Shown in pieces: positions 7,713 to 16,807 of a DNA stretch of 64,000 nt (position 1 is its first letter; each line of letters opens with the position of its first letter). The position numbers were made by a program, and so were the translations under genes. Origin of the DNA: Mycobacterium sp. ACS1612 (GTDB taxonomy: Bacteria; Actinomycetota; Actinomycetes; Mycobacteriales; Mycobacteriaceae). Under the pieces are notes generated by a model. That model searched no databases. It saw only the letters and a list, made by a program, of their open reading frames with translations, and was not told where the DNA came from. Where the stretch lies: assembly GCF_001667505.1 (NCBI RefSeq), contig NZ_LZHZ01000035.1, forward strand, positions 62,001 to 126,000, in the 5' to 3' direction.

Positions 7713-8786
7713 TTAGCCGGTGTATACACCCTTGCCGGTCACCAGCGGCATATCGAGGGTGGTCCGGATGCCCGGTGCAGCGGCCACTACGTCGGGGATG
7801 GCGTTCACGATCCGCCCGGCCGCGGCGAGGATGGCCGCGTAGTTGTGGTCGCCGTTGCGACTGGTAGGGCAGATGTCCATCACGTACGACGGCTCGCCGG
7901 TGATCTCGACGCGGTACGACCCGCCGGGCTGCGCGGGCTGCGCCCAGTCCGGCCGCAGATCCGGACGCAACCTGGTGACGTGCTCGACGACGATCGCCGG
8001 TTTGCCCCGCACCATGCCCTCGATCTGGAAGCGGACCGCGGCCACGGTGCCCTTCTTGATGGTGCCGACGGCCACGTCGAAGTCCTCAGGCGCCGGCTCC
8101 TGTTCGACGGAGTCCCTGATCTCGTCGACGTCGATGCCGAGGCCCGCGGCCAGCTGTCGGATGGCCGTGCCCCACGCGATGCTGAGCACACCGGGCTGAT
8201 ACAGCATCGGCAGATCGCCGACCTCATTACCGAAGCCCATCACCTCGAACATCACCGTCGCGCCGTCGTAGGTCGCGTAGTCGGCGATCTCCATCGTGCG
8301 CACCTGCTCGATGCTCTGACAGGTTCCGGCCAGCGCGAACGGCAGCAGGTCGGTGGCGAACCCGGGGTCCACGCCGGTGAAGAACACCGTCGAATCGCCC
8401 TCTCGCGCAGCGTCTTCCACGCGCTGGATGTACTTGTCGGGGATCACCTGCCACGGGTACTGCAGCACGCCGAGGCCGGACCCGACGACGTCGATGCCCG
8501 CCGCGAGGATCTTGCGCACGTCGGCCATCGCGTCGGGCAGTCGGGTGTCGCCCATCGCGCAGTACACAATGCAGTGCGGCTGGGCGGCGAGCACAGCGTC
8601 CAGGTCGTTGGTCGCCGCCACACCGGTCGTCACCCCGAGGCCGGCCAAATCGCCGGCGTCGCGGCCCACCTTGGCGTCAGAGGACACCCAGACGCCGGTC
8701 AACTCGAAGCGCGCGTCGGCCACGAGTTGCTTCAGTGCGAGGCTGCCGCAATTGCCGGTGCCGATGAGCGCGACACGGATCGCCAT
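7713..8786 (-). CDS. dihydrodipicolinate-reductase-like NAD(P)-dependent oxidoreductase
   Basis: 357 residues. N-terminal Rossmann motif VALIGTGNCGSLAL (GxGxxG form), then the C-terminal domain of the family that includes 2,4-diaminopentanoate dehydrogenase-like proteins. M. tuberculosis has similar proteins of about 355 residues (Rv1059 and Rv0926c, from memory) of unknown substrate. It is divergent from a hydroxysteroid-type SDR, and a KstR-type box sits between them 27 bp from this start, suggesting a role in sterol or lipid catabolism rather than lysine synthesis. Confidence 0.8.
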   Translation of the reverse strand: MAIRVALIGTGNCGSLALKQLVADARFELTGVWVSSDAKVGRDAGDLAGLGVTTGVAATNDLDAVLAAQPHCIVYCAMGDTRLPDAMADVRKILAAGIDVVGSGLGVLQYPWQVIPDKYIQRVEDAAREGDSTVFFTGVDPGFATDLLPFALAGTCQSIEQVRTMEIADYATYDGATVMFEVMGFGNEVGDLPMLYQPGVLSIAWGTAIRQLAAGLGIDVDEIRDSVEQEPAPEDFDVAVGTIKKGTVAAVRFQIEGMVRGKPAIVVEHVTRLRPDLRPDWAQPAQPGGSYRVEITGEPSYVMDICPTSRNGDHNYAAILAAAGRIVNAIPDVVAAAPGIRTTLDMPLVTGKGVYTG

Positions 8787-8812
8787 CCTGAGGGCTCCTC
8801 TCGCCCACGAAC

Positions 8813-8826
8813 TGGAACAGGTTCTA
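8813..8826. promoter_or_regulatory. KstR-type operator between divergent genes
   Basis: TGGAACAGGTTCTA matches TNNAACNNGTTNNA exactly and has a GAAC-2-GTTC palindromic core. It is 27 bp from the start of the reductase-like gene (8786, minus) and 35 bp from the SDR (8861, plus), so one site could control both. Confidence 0.7.
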
Positions 8827-8860
8827 CTTGTAGCACGTCGGCACGGTAGCCTGACCCCTC

Positions 8861-9595
8861 ATGGGACGCGTGGACGGAAAAGTTGCACTCATCAGCGGTG
8901 GGGCCCAGGGCATGGGAGCCGCAGACGCCAAGGCGCTGGTCGCGGAGGGCGCCAAGGTGGTGATCGGCGACATCCTCGACGACAAGGGCAAGGCGTTGGC
9001 CGACGAGATCGGCGATTCCGCGCGCTACGTCCACCTCGACGTCACGCAGGCCGACGACTGGGAGGCCGCCGTCGCCACCGCGGTCAACGATTTCGGCAAG
9101 CTCAACGTGCTGGTGAACAACGCCGGCACCGTGGCGCTGGGCCAGATCGGCTCGTTCGACATGGCCAAGTGGCAGAAGGTCATCGATGTCAACCTGACCG
9201 GAACATTCCTCGGCATGCAGGCCTCGGTCGAGGCGATGAAAGCCGACGGCGGCGGCTCAATCATCAACATCTCCTCGATCGAGGGGCTGCGCGGCGCCGT
9301 CATGGTGCACCCCTACGTGGCCTCCAAGTGGGCGGTGCGTGGGCTGACCAAATCGGCGGCGCTGGAACTCGGCCAGTTCAACATCCGGGTGAACTCGGTG
9401 CACCCCGGGTTCATCCGCACTCCGATGACGAAGCATTTCCCTGACAACATGCTGCGGATTCCGCTGGGTCGCCCTGGGCAGCCGGAAGAGGTCGCAACGT
9501 TCGTGGTGTTCCTCGCCAGCGACGAGTCCCGCTACTCCACCGGCGCCGAATACGTCATGGACGGCGGCCTGACGAACGACGTGCCGCACAAGTAG
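8861..9595 (+). CDS. short-chain dehydrogenase, FabG3 / 3alpha(20beta)-hydroxysteroid dehydrogenase type
   Basis: 244 residues, classical SDR: cofactor motif SGGAQGMG, DVT near residue 66, NNAG in VLVNNAGT, catalytic Ser in NISSIEG and YxxxK in HPYVASKWAV. The ISSIEGL segment and overall sequence closely resemble mycobacterial FabG3 (Rv2002), which reduces the 20-keto group of steroids with NADH. The KstR-type box 35 bp upstream agrees with a steroid substrate. No partner genes follow; the next gene is a glycoside hydrolase after a 103-bp gap. Confidence 0.88.
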   Translation: MGRVDGKVALISGGAQGMGAADAKALVAEGAKVVIGDILDDKGKALADEIGDSARYVHLDVTQADDWEAAVATAVNDFGKLNVLVNNAGTVALGQIGSFDMAKWQKVIDVNLTGTFLGMQASVEAMKADGGGSIINISSIEGLRGAVMVHPYVASKWAVRGLTKSAALELGQFNIRVNSVHPGFIRTPMTKHFPDNMLRIPLGRPGQPEEVATFVVFLASDESRYSTGAEYVMDGGLTNDVPHK

Positions 9596-9698
9596 CAGGC
9601 CGGTTCCTGTCCCGTCATCCGGGTACTCAGCTTCGGCGACCAATTCCGTTGCGCTGCTTGGCTGAGCCTGCGCGACGGGCGGCAGGTACGGTGATGCG

Positions 9699-12485
9699 GT
9701 GGACGAGCAGAGGTCGGTTCGACGCCGTCGGCACATCGTCCTTCGAATTCTGCTGTCCGTCGCATTGCTGCTGTTGCTCTGCGCGGCCGACTTCCCGGAT
9801 TTCGCCAAGCCGGGACCCCCGCCGGGACAGATCGAATTGGCAGGTGGCTGGAGCCTCGTCTCAGCCCGCGACGTGCACGTCGACGGGGCCGCATTGTCCC
9901 GGCCCGACTACAAGGCGACGGGTTGGCATGCGATTCCTCGGATGCCTGCGACCGTCCTGCAGACCCTGCAGCAAGACGGCACCTACCCCGATCTGTACTA
10001 CGGCACCAACATGGCGAGCGTCCCGCAGGACCTCTACAAACAGGACTGGTGGTATCGCACCACCTTCGCCGCGCCCGCGGGTCACACCACCTATCTGCTG
10101 GAGTTCCCCGGCATCAACTACCGCGCCGAAATCTGGTTGAACGGGCACCTCGTCGCCGGCAGCGATCAGATTGTCGGCATGCACGTCAGCCACGAGGTCG
10201 ACGTGTCGCGGTGGGTGAACCAGGGGCAGGGCAACGCATTGGCGGTGAAGATCACCCCCGAGCGCGCATTGCAGGACATTGACGGCGTGGAACTCGCCGA
10301 CAGTTGGTACGACTGGATCAACTGGAAATACATCGGCTACCAGGGTCCGGGAAAGAATCCCGCGAACGGCAATTCGTTCGTTCCCGACCGTAATGCGGGC
10401 ATCTGGAAACCGGTGTACCTCAGGACCTCCGGTGCGGTGGCGCTCGGTCCGTCGACGGTCAATTCAGAACTTCCGCTTCCGCGAACGGATTCCGCGAAGC
10501 TCACCATCTACAGCAGCCTGCGCAACACGTCGGACCAGCAGGTGCGGGGTGTGTTGCGGGCGACCATCAGCCGCCCGGGTAAGCCCGATGTGGTGGTCGA
10601 ACAGCCGGAAACCCTTGCCGCAGGCGAATATCGGGACGTCAGCCTGTCTCCCGACAAGTTCGCTCAACTGACTGTGCGCAAACCCGACCTGTGGTGGCCG
10701 TACACGATGGGCAGGCCTGATCTCTACGATCTGCGGTTGGAGTTTCGCCAATTCAATCGGCCGGTCGACATCAAGAGTCTGCGGTTCGGCATCCGCTCCG
10801 TTCAGCAGTTCCGCGACAACGACGAGCAGTTCCCCGACCTCGGCAAGGGCGGGAACTTCTACCTCAAGGTGAACGGCAAGGACTTCCTGGTCCGCGGTGC
10901 GGCCTACACCCCGGACCTGCTGTACGCCAGTGACCCCAATCGCGACGCGGCAATCCTGGGCTATGTGAAAGATCTCGGGCTCAACATGATTCGCCTCGAG
11001 GGCAAGTTTCCCGGCGACCGCATCACCGAGATGGCCGACGAGATGGGCATCCCGTTGATGTACGGGTGGATGTGCTGCAACCAGTGGGAGAAATGGAACC
11101 AGTGGGACGACGAAGACAAGCGCGTCGCACCGGACAGCCTGCGGTCGCAGATCGAGGATCTGCGCAGCCACCCGTCGGCGTTCGTCTGGGCCAACGGCAG
11201 CGACGGCAAGCCGCCGCAGGACGTTCTCGCCGAATACCATGGCATCCTGTCGGATCTGCACTGGCCCAACGCGATTGTCGACACCGTCTCGTCGTTGGCG
11301 GTCGACCCACGCGGCGGCGACCGCGATTGGGACGGCATCCAGATGCTGGGGCCCTACAGTTGGCGTCCGCCGAGTTACTGGTTCTCCGGCCGCTATCCGG
11401 CCACCAGAGGGGCGACCGCAGAACAGGGCGACAACGAACAGATTCCGCCGTTCGCCAGCCTGAAGAAGTTCATCCCGCCCGACAAGCTCTGGCCGATCAA
11501 CGACACCTGGTACTTCCACGCAGGCTCAGACGTCCGCAACTCCACGCTGACGAGCATTCGGCGCGCCGTCGACCGCAGGTATGGTACGGCCACCGGCGCC
11601 GAGGACTTCGCACGCAAGGCACAACTGGCGGGTTACGAGTCGACCAGGGCCCAGTTCGAGGCGTTCGCCGCGGGCGGGTGGGACAACCACAAGATGACCA
11701 TCTACTGGATGCTCAACAACCACTGGCCGTCGTTCTTCGGGCACATCTTCGACTACTACCTACGACCGGGCGGCGCGTATTACGGCGCGAAGAAGGGGCT
11801 GCGCCCGCTTTCGGTCGTCTTCGACTCGTATGCCACCGGCGACCACGACCACGCCAACGTCACGGTGGTAAATCAAACACCAAGAGAGCAAACGAATTTG
11901 ACGGTTCGGGTGCGCACCTACGATCTGCGGGGCCGTATCCGTGACGACCGCAGCGCGGGCGACATCAACGTGATCGCCGGGGGAGCGACACACGCACTGA
12001 CGCTTCCGCGCCTCGCACGCGATTCCAGCGTGGTGTTCGTGCGCGCCCAATTGCTCGACAAGGCCGGAAAAGCGGTGGCCGAGAACGTGTATTGGCAGTC
12101 CCAACAACTCGACGACATCGGCGATCCGAGCAACGATTTCGCGTTCGAACTGAAGCAGACCAGTTGGGCCGACATGACCGGGCTGAACTACATGCCGAAG
12201 GTGCCGCTGGACGTGTCGGCGTCCAGGGCCGCCGACCCGAGTGACAACCGGGTGACCATCCGCCTGCACAACCCGTCGCCGAACGTGGCGTTCTTCGAAC
12301 GGGCCGAACTCGTCTCGACGCCCGACGGCGACGAGATCCTGCCGGTCGAATACAGCGACAACTATGTCACCGTGTTCCCCGGGGAGACAGTCGAACTGCA
12401 CGGCCAGGCGTGGACCGGAGTGACGCCGAACTGGGTGCGGGTGACGGGCTACAACACCCCGCCGCAATTGGTGCCGATCAACTGA
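9699..12485 (+). CDS. GH2 family exo-beta-D-glucosaminidase-like enzyme, membrane anchored or secreted
   Basis: 928 residues from GTG at 9699. A basic RRRRH start and hydrophobic segment (about 13-30) form a signal peptide or anchor. Then come the GH2 sugar-binding sandwich (about 45-215), an Ig-like domain, the TIM barrel (about 390-690) and C-terminal sandwich domains. In the CsxA-type subfamily the acid/base is an Asp in an NGSD motif and the nucleophile a downstream Glu; here D502 (NGSDGKPP) and E575 (ATAEQGDN) occupy those places. The predicted reaction is release of terminal beta-linked glucosamine, for example from chitooligosaccharides, but mannosidase-like specificity is possible. 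The gene stands alone and ends in a large palindrome. Confidence 0.85.
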   Translation: MDEQRSVRRRRHIVLRILLSVALLLLLCAADFPDFAKPGPPPGQIELAGGWSLVSARDVHVDGAALSRPDYKATGWHAIPRMPATVLQTLQQDGTYPDLYYGTNMASVPQDLYKQDWWYRTTFAAPAGHTTYLLEFPGINYRAEIWLNGHLVAGSDQIVGMHVSHEVDVSRWVNQGQGNALAVKITPERALQDIDGVELADSWYDWINWKYIGYQGPGKNPANGNSFVPDRNAGIWKPVYLRTSGAVALGPSTVNSELPLPRTDSAKLTIYSSLRNTSDQQVRGVLRATISRPGKPDVVVEQPETLAAGEYRDVSLSPDKFAQLTVRKPDLWWPYTMGRPDLYDLRLEFRQFNRPVDIKSLRFGIRSVQQFRDNDEQFPDLGKGGNFYLKVNGKDFLVRGAAYTPDLLYASDPNRDAAILGYVKDLGLNMIRLEGKFPGDRITEMADEMGIPLMYGWMCCNQWEKWNQWDDEDKRVAPDSLRSQIEDLRSHPSAFVWANGSDGKPPQDVLAEYHGILSDLHWPNAIVDTVSSLAVDPRGGDRDWDGIQMLGPYSWRPPSYWFSGRYPATRGATAEQGDNEQIPPFASLKKFIPPDKLWPINDTWYFHAGSDVRNSTLTSIRRAVDRRYGTATGAEDFARKAQLAGYESTRAQFEAFAAGGWDNHKMTIYWMLNNHWPSFFGHIFDYYLRPGGAYYGAKKGLRPLSVVFDSYATGDHDHANVTVVNQTPREQTNLTVRVRTYDLRGRIRDDRSAGDINVIAGGATHALTLPRLARDSSVVFVRAQLLDKAGKAVAENVYWQSQQLDDIGDPSNDFAFELKQTSWADMTGLNYMPKVPLDVSASRAADPSDNRVTIRLHNPSPNVAFFERAELVSTPDGDEILPVEYSDNYVTVFPGETVELHGQAWTGVTPNWVRVTGYNTPPQLVPIN

Positions 12486-12498
12486 GCCAGCCCCACGA

Positions 12499-12555
12499 CG
12501 AACGTTCCTTACCGCTCGAAAATTTCGCGAAATTTCGAGCGGTAAGGAACGTTCG
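12499..12555. terminator. 57-bp near-perfect palindrome between convergent genes
   Basis: Left arm 12499-12527 and right arm 12528-12555 are complementary over 28 bp, with a single extra A in the left arm and essentially no loop. It lies between the stop of the GH2 gene and the stop of the convergent thioesterase gene. The position fits a bidirectional terminator, but the length and perfection exceed what termination needs, so it may be a dispersed palindromic element. Confidence 0.7.
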
Positions 12556-12566
12556 CGCGCTAGAAG

Positions 12567-12953
12567 TCAGTCCACCGCAGCGAAGTTGACTGTCGCCGTC
12601 GCGCCGACCTCGTCGTCGTCGGCGCGGTAGATGTCGACCTGCACCACCACCGAGCGCTTACCGGTGCGCAGGATCTTGGCGACCGCCCGCGCGGGACCGA
12701 CCTTGATCGGGCGTAGGTAGCGGATGAACAGATCGGTGGTCGCGATGCCCATCCCGAACGAGGTGTACCTAGACGCCAGGTGCCCTGCGGTCACATCGGC
12801 CATGGTCGCGATCAGACCGCCCTGCAGACCGCCTGCGGTGTTGACCGTGCGCTCATCGACCGGCATCTCCATCACCACGGTGCCCTCGGACGACGCGACC
12901 TCCCGCAGGCCGAGCTGATCGAACAGCTCTCGAAGGGACTTGGGCGCCGTCAC
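12567..12953 (-). CDS. PaaI-type hotdog thioesterase
   Basis: 128 residues from GTG at 12953. Hotdog-fold signature: [19 protein letters not shown], where the central helix begins after the conserved Gly-Gly turn, followed by [20 protein letters not shown], the typical second strand region. Family members hydrolyse acyl-CoA thioesters. The longer in-frame reading is antisense to cinA and rejected. It is divergent from cinA with only 27 bp between starts, and convergent with the GH2 gene. Confidence 0.85.
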   Translation of the reverse strand: MTAPKSLRELFDQLGLREVASSEGTVVMEMPVDERTVNTAGGLQGGLIATMADVTAGHLASRYTSFGMGIATTDLFIRYLRPIKVGPARAVAKILRTGKRSVVVQVDIYRADDDEVGATATVNFAAVD

Positions 12954-12980
12954 GGAGAACGAGGTTACCGGCCTGCCGTA

Positions 12981-14255
12981 ATGTCGATGGACGTGAGCGC
13001 ACGCGCGGGCATCGTCGTCACCGGGACCGAGGTGCTGACGGGACGGGTTCAGGACCGCAACGGCCCATGGATCGCTGACCGGTTGCTGGAATTGGGCGTC
13101 GAACTTGCCCACATCACGATCTGCGGCGACCGGCAGGCCGACATCGCGGCGCAGCTTCGCTTCCTCGCCGACGAGGGCGTGGACCTGATCGTCACCAGCG
13201 GTGGCCTCGGCCCGACAGCCGACGACATGACGGTCGCGACCGTCGCCGAATTCGCCGGTCTGGACCTGGTGCTCGACCAGGCACTCGAGGACCGCATCAC
13301 CGACATCCTCAAACGATTGATGGCCCGCTTCGACAACGTCGACATCGACGCGGTCCGGGCGGCCAACCGCAAGCAGGCGATGATCCCGGCCGGCGCGCAA
13401 GTGATCAGCCCGGTGGGCACCGCGCCCGGCGTCGTCGTACCCGGCAAGCCGACCATCGTGGTGTTGCCGGGTCCGCCCCGCGAACTGCAGCCGATGTGGC
13501 CGCAGGCGGTCGAGACCGAGGCGGTGCAACGGGCGATCGCCGGACGCACCACGTACCGCCAGGACATGATCCGGATGTTCGGGCTACCGGAATCCGGCCT
13601 GGCCGAGACGCTGCGGGAAGCCGAGGACCGCATCGACGGTTTCGACCGGCTGGAGATCACCACCTGTCTGCGCCGCGGCGAACTGGAGATCGTCACGCGT
13701 TACGAACCCGACGCCGCAACGGTTTACGCGGATCTGGTGCAGCTGCTGCGCGAGTATCACGGCCGCGAGATCTTCTCCGAGGACGGCTCACTGGTCGACA
13801 ACCAGATCGCCCAGCTGCTCACCGGGCGCCGCATCGCGACGGCCGAATCCTGCACGGGCGGGCTACTTTCCGCGCGGCTGACCGATCTGCCGGGTTCGTC
13901 GGCGTACGTCGCCGGTGCGGTTGTGGCGTATGCCAACGACGCGAAGACCGACCTGCTCGGCGTGCCCGCTGACCTGATCGCCACCCACGGCGCGGTGTCG
14001 GAGCCGGTCGCAGAAGCGATGGCCGACGGTGCGCTGCGCCGCTTCGGCGCCGACACCGCCATCGCCATCACTGGTATCGCTGGGCCGGGCGGCGGCACCG
14101 AGGACAAGCCGGTCGGCACGGTGTGCTTCACCGTCAAACTCGCCGACGGCCGGGCGTCCACCCGCACGCTGCGGTTACCCGGCGACCGGTCGGACATCCG
14201 GGAACGGTCGACGACCGTCGCGATGCACATGCTGCGGCGGGCGCTGACCGGCTGA
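12981..14255 (+). CDS. cinA: CinA-like protein (nicotinamide mononucleotide deamidase / competence-damage protein)
   Basis: 424 residues from ATG at 12981 (ATG at 12987 is an equally plausible start). N-terminal COG1058 domain: [19 protein letters not shown] and [14 protein letters not shown], a molybdopterin-binding-like fold with pyrophosphatase activity in characterised members. C-terminal PncC-type amidase domain: [20 protein letters not shown], with the catalytic Ser in ESCTGG, and [11 protein letters not shown]. PncC recycles NMN to NaMN. The length is normal for the family (M. tuberculosis Rv1901, about 430). It is divergent from the thioesterase gene. Confidence 0.93.
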   Translation: MSMDVSARAGIVVTGTEVLTGRVQDRNGPWIADRLLELGVELAHITICGDRQADIAAQLRFLADEGVDLIVTSGGLGPTADDMTVATVAEFAGLDLVLDQALEDRITDILKRLMARFDNVDIDAVRAANRKQAMIPAGAQVISPVGTAPGVVVPGKPTIVVLPGPPRELQPMWPQAVETEAVQRAIAGRTTYRQDMIRMFGLPESGLAETLREAEDRIDGFDRLEITTCLRRGELEIVTRYEPDAATVYADLVQLLREYHGREIFSEDGSLVDNQIAQLLTGRRIATAESCTGGLLSARLTDLPGSSAYVAGAVVAYANDAKTDLLGVPADLIATHGAVSEPVAEAMADGALRRFGADTAIAITGIAGPGGGTEDKPVGTVCFTVKLADGRASTRTLRLPGDRSDIRERSTTVAMHMLRRALTG

Positions 14256-14287
14256 TCCGGCGGCGTTTTGGGTATCCCATTCGCGTC

Positions 14288-14998
14288 ATGCCGCCAAACC
14301 ACATTGCACAGCAGCTCGCAGACGTCGGTGCCGTTCTGCTGACGCCGGCCGACGTCAATGGTCAGCTGGGGATCGACGACTCCGAATGGGCGTCGTTCGC
14401 CGCGCACTGGGAGCACCTCGCGGCCGACCGATACGCCGCGGAACTCGGCACCCAGCGGCTACGCCGATACGGCCACTTCGTGTTCAGCCCGACCGAGCAC
14501 GCATTCGATCCCGCGGCGCCCAGTGCGTTCGTTCAGCCCGAGAACTCCAACCCGCTCTACATCGCCACCGACCGCTACTTCGAACCGCTGACCGAGGAAT
14601 TCGCGAAAGATCAACTGCTGCAACGGATCCTGACGCTACTCGGCGATGTGGCCACAGCACTCGACGACGCGTCGACATGGGATGCCAAAGTCACGCCGTT
14701 TCGGGTGTTGGCGTCGACAGACGACGCCGGTCAACCGACACCGGAGGGGATGCACCGAGACGGCGTCACGCTGGTCACCTCGCTGTTGATCGGCAGGGAC
14801 AACGCCCTCGGCGGAGAGAGCGTCGTCACCGACATGGCTGGTGAGCACATTCTCGCGACCACGCTGGCCGACCCCGGCACGCTGCTTCTCGGTGACGACC
14901 GACGCACGCTGCATGGCGTCTCACCGATTCGGCCGCGCGACCCTTCGCGGCCCGCCCGACGCGACGTACTGGTCATCACGTTCGCGCCGTCAGCGTGA
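14288..14998 (+). CDS. 2-oxoglutarate/Fe(II)-dependent dioxygenase family protein
   Basis: 236 residues. The iron-binding facial triad is visible: H156 and D158 in GMHRDGVT and H209 in LHGVSPI, with a downstream RRDVLVITF strand. This resembles the 2OG-Fe_Oxy_2 family (PF10014), some of which are free amino-acid hydroxylases such as isoleucine dioxygenase. The substrate is not determinable. The 3' end overlaps the convergent YbdK-like gene by 23 bp, so the last residues of both are constrained together. Confidence 0.82.
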   Translation: MPPNHIAQQLADVGAVLLTPADVNGQLGIDDSEWASFAAHWEHLAADRYAAELGTQRLRRYGHFVFSPTEHAFDPAAPSAFVQPENSNPLYIATDRYFEPLTEEFAKDQLLQRILTLLGDVATALDDASTWDAKVTPFRVLASTDDAGQPTPEGMHRDGVTLVTSLLIGRDNALGGESVVTDMAGEHILATTLADPGTLLLGDDRRTLHGVSPIRPRDPSRPARRDVLVITFAPSA

Positions 14999-16073
14999 CC
15001 ACGTCGTCGACCACACCCGCGAACGTGCCCGATTCCGCCAGCGACGCGCGTTGCCGTTCGGCCCCCGTGCCCTGCGCAGCGAGCCTCGCCACGAACTCCC
15101 GCACCACCTGATGGTCACCGGCGTAATGCAACGCATCGCCCACATGATCGAGCAGTCGTTCCATTTGCACCGGCGCGGGAAGGACCTGTCCACTCAACGC
15201 GTCGACGCCGCATCCGGACCAGCCATCCCTGGCCGCGCGCCAATACGCGGCACGCAACAACTCGCTGCCCGTCCTCGGGCCCCGGTCGCCCGCGCGAACG
15301 CTGGCGGAGGCGGTCGCCACCAGCGACCTGGTCAACACCGCGAGCGCCACGGTGTCGTCGATGTCGGCGGTCACGTCCATCGACCGGAGTTCCAACGTCG
15401 GCACGTGCGGGTTCGGCCGGATGTCCCAGAACGGTGTCGCGGCGTCGAGCATGGCACCGGAGTCGGCCATCGCCGCTGCGAGGTCTTCGTGGTGGCGCAG
15501 TGATTCGGCGTACGGCGGCGGTCCGAGGCAGGGGAAGCGGCTGCGAATGATCGCGCGCCAATCGACGTATCCCGTGTCGACGCCGCGGTGGAACGGGGAA
15601 TTGGCGCTCACCGCCAGCAGAAGAGGCAGCCAGGGGCGCAGGTGATTGCCGATCAACACGGCGTGCTCACGGTCCACCACGTGGACGTGGACGTGCAGTG
15701 AGCAGACCATGAAGTCGTCGAGCATGGTTCGGTACTGGGCGACCCCGGCGCGGTACCGCGGATGGTCGCCGACGGCCGTGGACGCACGGTGATCGAGGAC
15801 CGGCGTCCCGGAAGCGCACAGCCGCAAGCCTTCTGCTGCGGCCGCATGTACCGCCGCGGCCCGTGCGCCTGCGAGTTCGGCGCGCAGTTGCTTGGCGTCC
15901 TCGCACGCACGCGTCTTGATCTCGACCTGATATCGGGTGAACTCGCCGGAGATCTGATCGCCGAGTTCGGTCGCGGCCCTGGCGATCACCGCGGCCGCGG
16001 CCGGTTGGGGCGCGCCCTCGCGGTCGACAAGGAAGAACTCCTCTTCGACACCGATCGTCGCGACGTCGGTCAC
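14976..16073 (-). CDS. carboxylate-amine ligase, YbdK/GCS2 family
   Basis: 365 residues from GTG at 16073, whose TGA overlap with the macrodomain gene stop (GTGA) decides the start. GCS2-family features: IGVEEEFFLVD at the N-terminus (metal and ATP-binding glutamates), SLHVHVHV in the middle, and TLELRSMDV. YbdK has weak glutamate-cysteine ligase activity in vitro; mycobacteria do not make glutathione, so the true acceptor here is unknown. Similar to Rv0433 by recollection. It is translationally coupled to an ADP-ribose-binding macrodomain gene. Confidence 0.85.
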   Translation of the reverse strand: MTDVATIGVEEEFFLVDREGAPQPAAAAVIARAATELGDQISGEFTRYQVEIKTRACEDAKQLRAELAGARAAAVHAAAAEGLRLCASGTPVLDHRASTAVGDHPRYRAGVAQYRTMLDDFMVCSLHVHVHVVDREHAVLIGNHLRPWLPLLLAVSANSPFHRGVDTGYVDWRAIIRSRFPCLGPPPYAESLRHHEDLAAAMADSGAMLDAATPFWDIRPNPHVPTLELRSMDVTADIDDTVALAVLTRSLVATASASVRAGDRGPRTGSELLRAAYWRAARDGWSGCGVDALSGQVLPAPVQMERLLDHVGDALHYAGDHQVVREFVARLAAQGTGAERQRASLAESGTFAGVVDDVVTLTART

Positions 16074-16564
16074 TGCGCCACCGCTTCGCGGAACGCGCGT
16101 TCGGCTTCGTCGCCGTGCACCGCGAACATCACCCGCTCGAGCGAACGCGGCCGGTGTGCGCGTGCGACGTCGACCATCAACCGGGCCGCGTCGTCGAGCC
16201 CGAAGCCGCCCACACCGGTCCCGAACGCGACCAGCGCCAGCGACCGGCAACCGAGCTCGTCGGCCTTGACCAGTGTCGCCCGCGTTGCGTCGGCGATGAT
16301 CTGCGCCGACGTCGGCCCGCCGAGTTCCATCGTCGCGGCGTGGATGACGTAGCGCGCGGGCATATCGCCCGCCGTGGTCTCGACGGCCTCGCCCAAGCCG
16401 ATCGGCGCCTTGGCCCTCGACTCCCGCTGCACAGCAGGTCCGCCTGCGCGGGCGATCGCGGCCGTCACCCCACCGCCGTGCTTGAGCTGTGTGTTGGCGG
16501 CGTTGGCGATCGCGTCGACCTCGAGTCGGGTCACATCGGCCTGCCGAACCTGTAGCTCGAGCAT
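16070..16564 (-). CDS. macrodomain protein (ADP-ribose binding / deacetylase type)
   Basis: 164 residues spanning a single macro domain. Motifs: DAIANAANTQLKHGGGVTAA, where the NAAN and GGGV loops contact the distal ribose; HAATMELGG; and ALVAFGTGVGGF, the phosphate-binding loop. The loops match the MacroD type that hydrolyses O-acetyl-ADP-ribose or mono-ADP-ribosylated glutamate. Its stop overlaps the GTG of the ligase gene, so ligase and macrodomain are made together. It is divergent from a 74-residue protein gene with only 18 bp between the starts. Confidence 0.9.
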   Translation of the reverse strand: MLELQVRQADVTRLEVDAIANAANTQLKHGGGVTAAIARAGGPAVQRESRAKAPIGLGEAVETTAGDMPARYVIHAATMELGGPTSAQIIADATRATLVKADELGCRSLALVAFGTGVGGFGLDDAARLMVDVARAHRPRSLERVMFAVHGDEAERAFREAVAQ

Positions 16565-16582
16565 CGCTGTATCGTCTCACCG

Positions 16583-16807
16583 ATGAGTTCCACCGACGAG
16601 CGGCATGCGATTGCCGAATTGGCCGAATTGGGCGGCTGGCACCGTCGGGATGTCGACCGCACCGACTACTACGCCAAGGGCATCGTCCGGGTGCAGGTGA
16701 TCTGGCAGGGCGACGAGGCGATCAGCGGCAGTTCCCTCTACCACGACGACATCATGACCGCCTACACCCGCGACCTGAGCACCGTGCAGAGCTGGCTCAA
16801 GCGCTGA
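16583..16807 (+). CDS. small conserved protein, 74 aa
   Basis: A 74-residue ORF with ordinary mycobacterial codon use and a compact, non-repetitive sequence (GGWHRRDVDRTDYYAKGIVR near the middle, TYTR-like TAYTRDLSTVQSWLKR end). No domain is recognised. It has no signal peptide or TM segment. It ends directly against the stop of the convergent ACT gene, the two sharing a TGATCA. Coding status rests on composition and clean spacing. Confidence 0.65.
   Translation: MSSTDERHAIAELAELGGWHRRDVDRTDYYAKGIVRVQVIWQGDEAISGSSLYHDDIMTAYTRDLSTVQSWLKR

Noticed and set aside
7323-8849. 508-aa plus-strand reading
   Set aside because: Antisense to the HAD and dihydrodipicolinate-reductase-like genes, both with clear motifs.
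12954-13529. N-terminal extension of the thioesterase
   Set aside because: Runs antisense through cinA; GTG at 12953 fits the family length.
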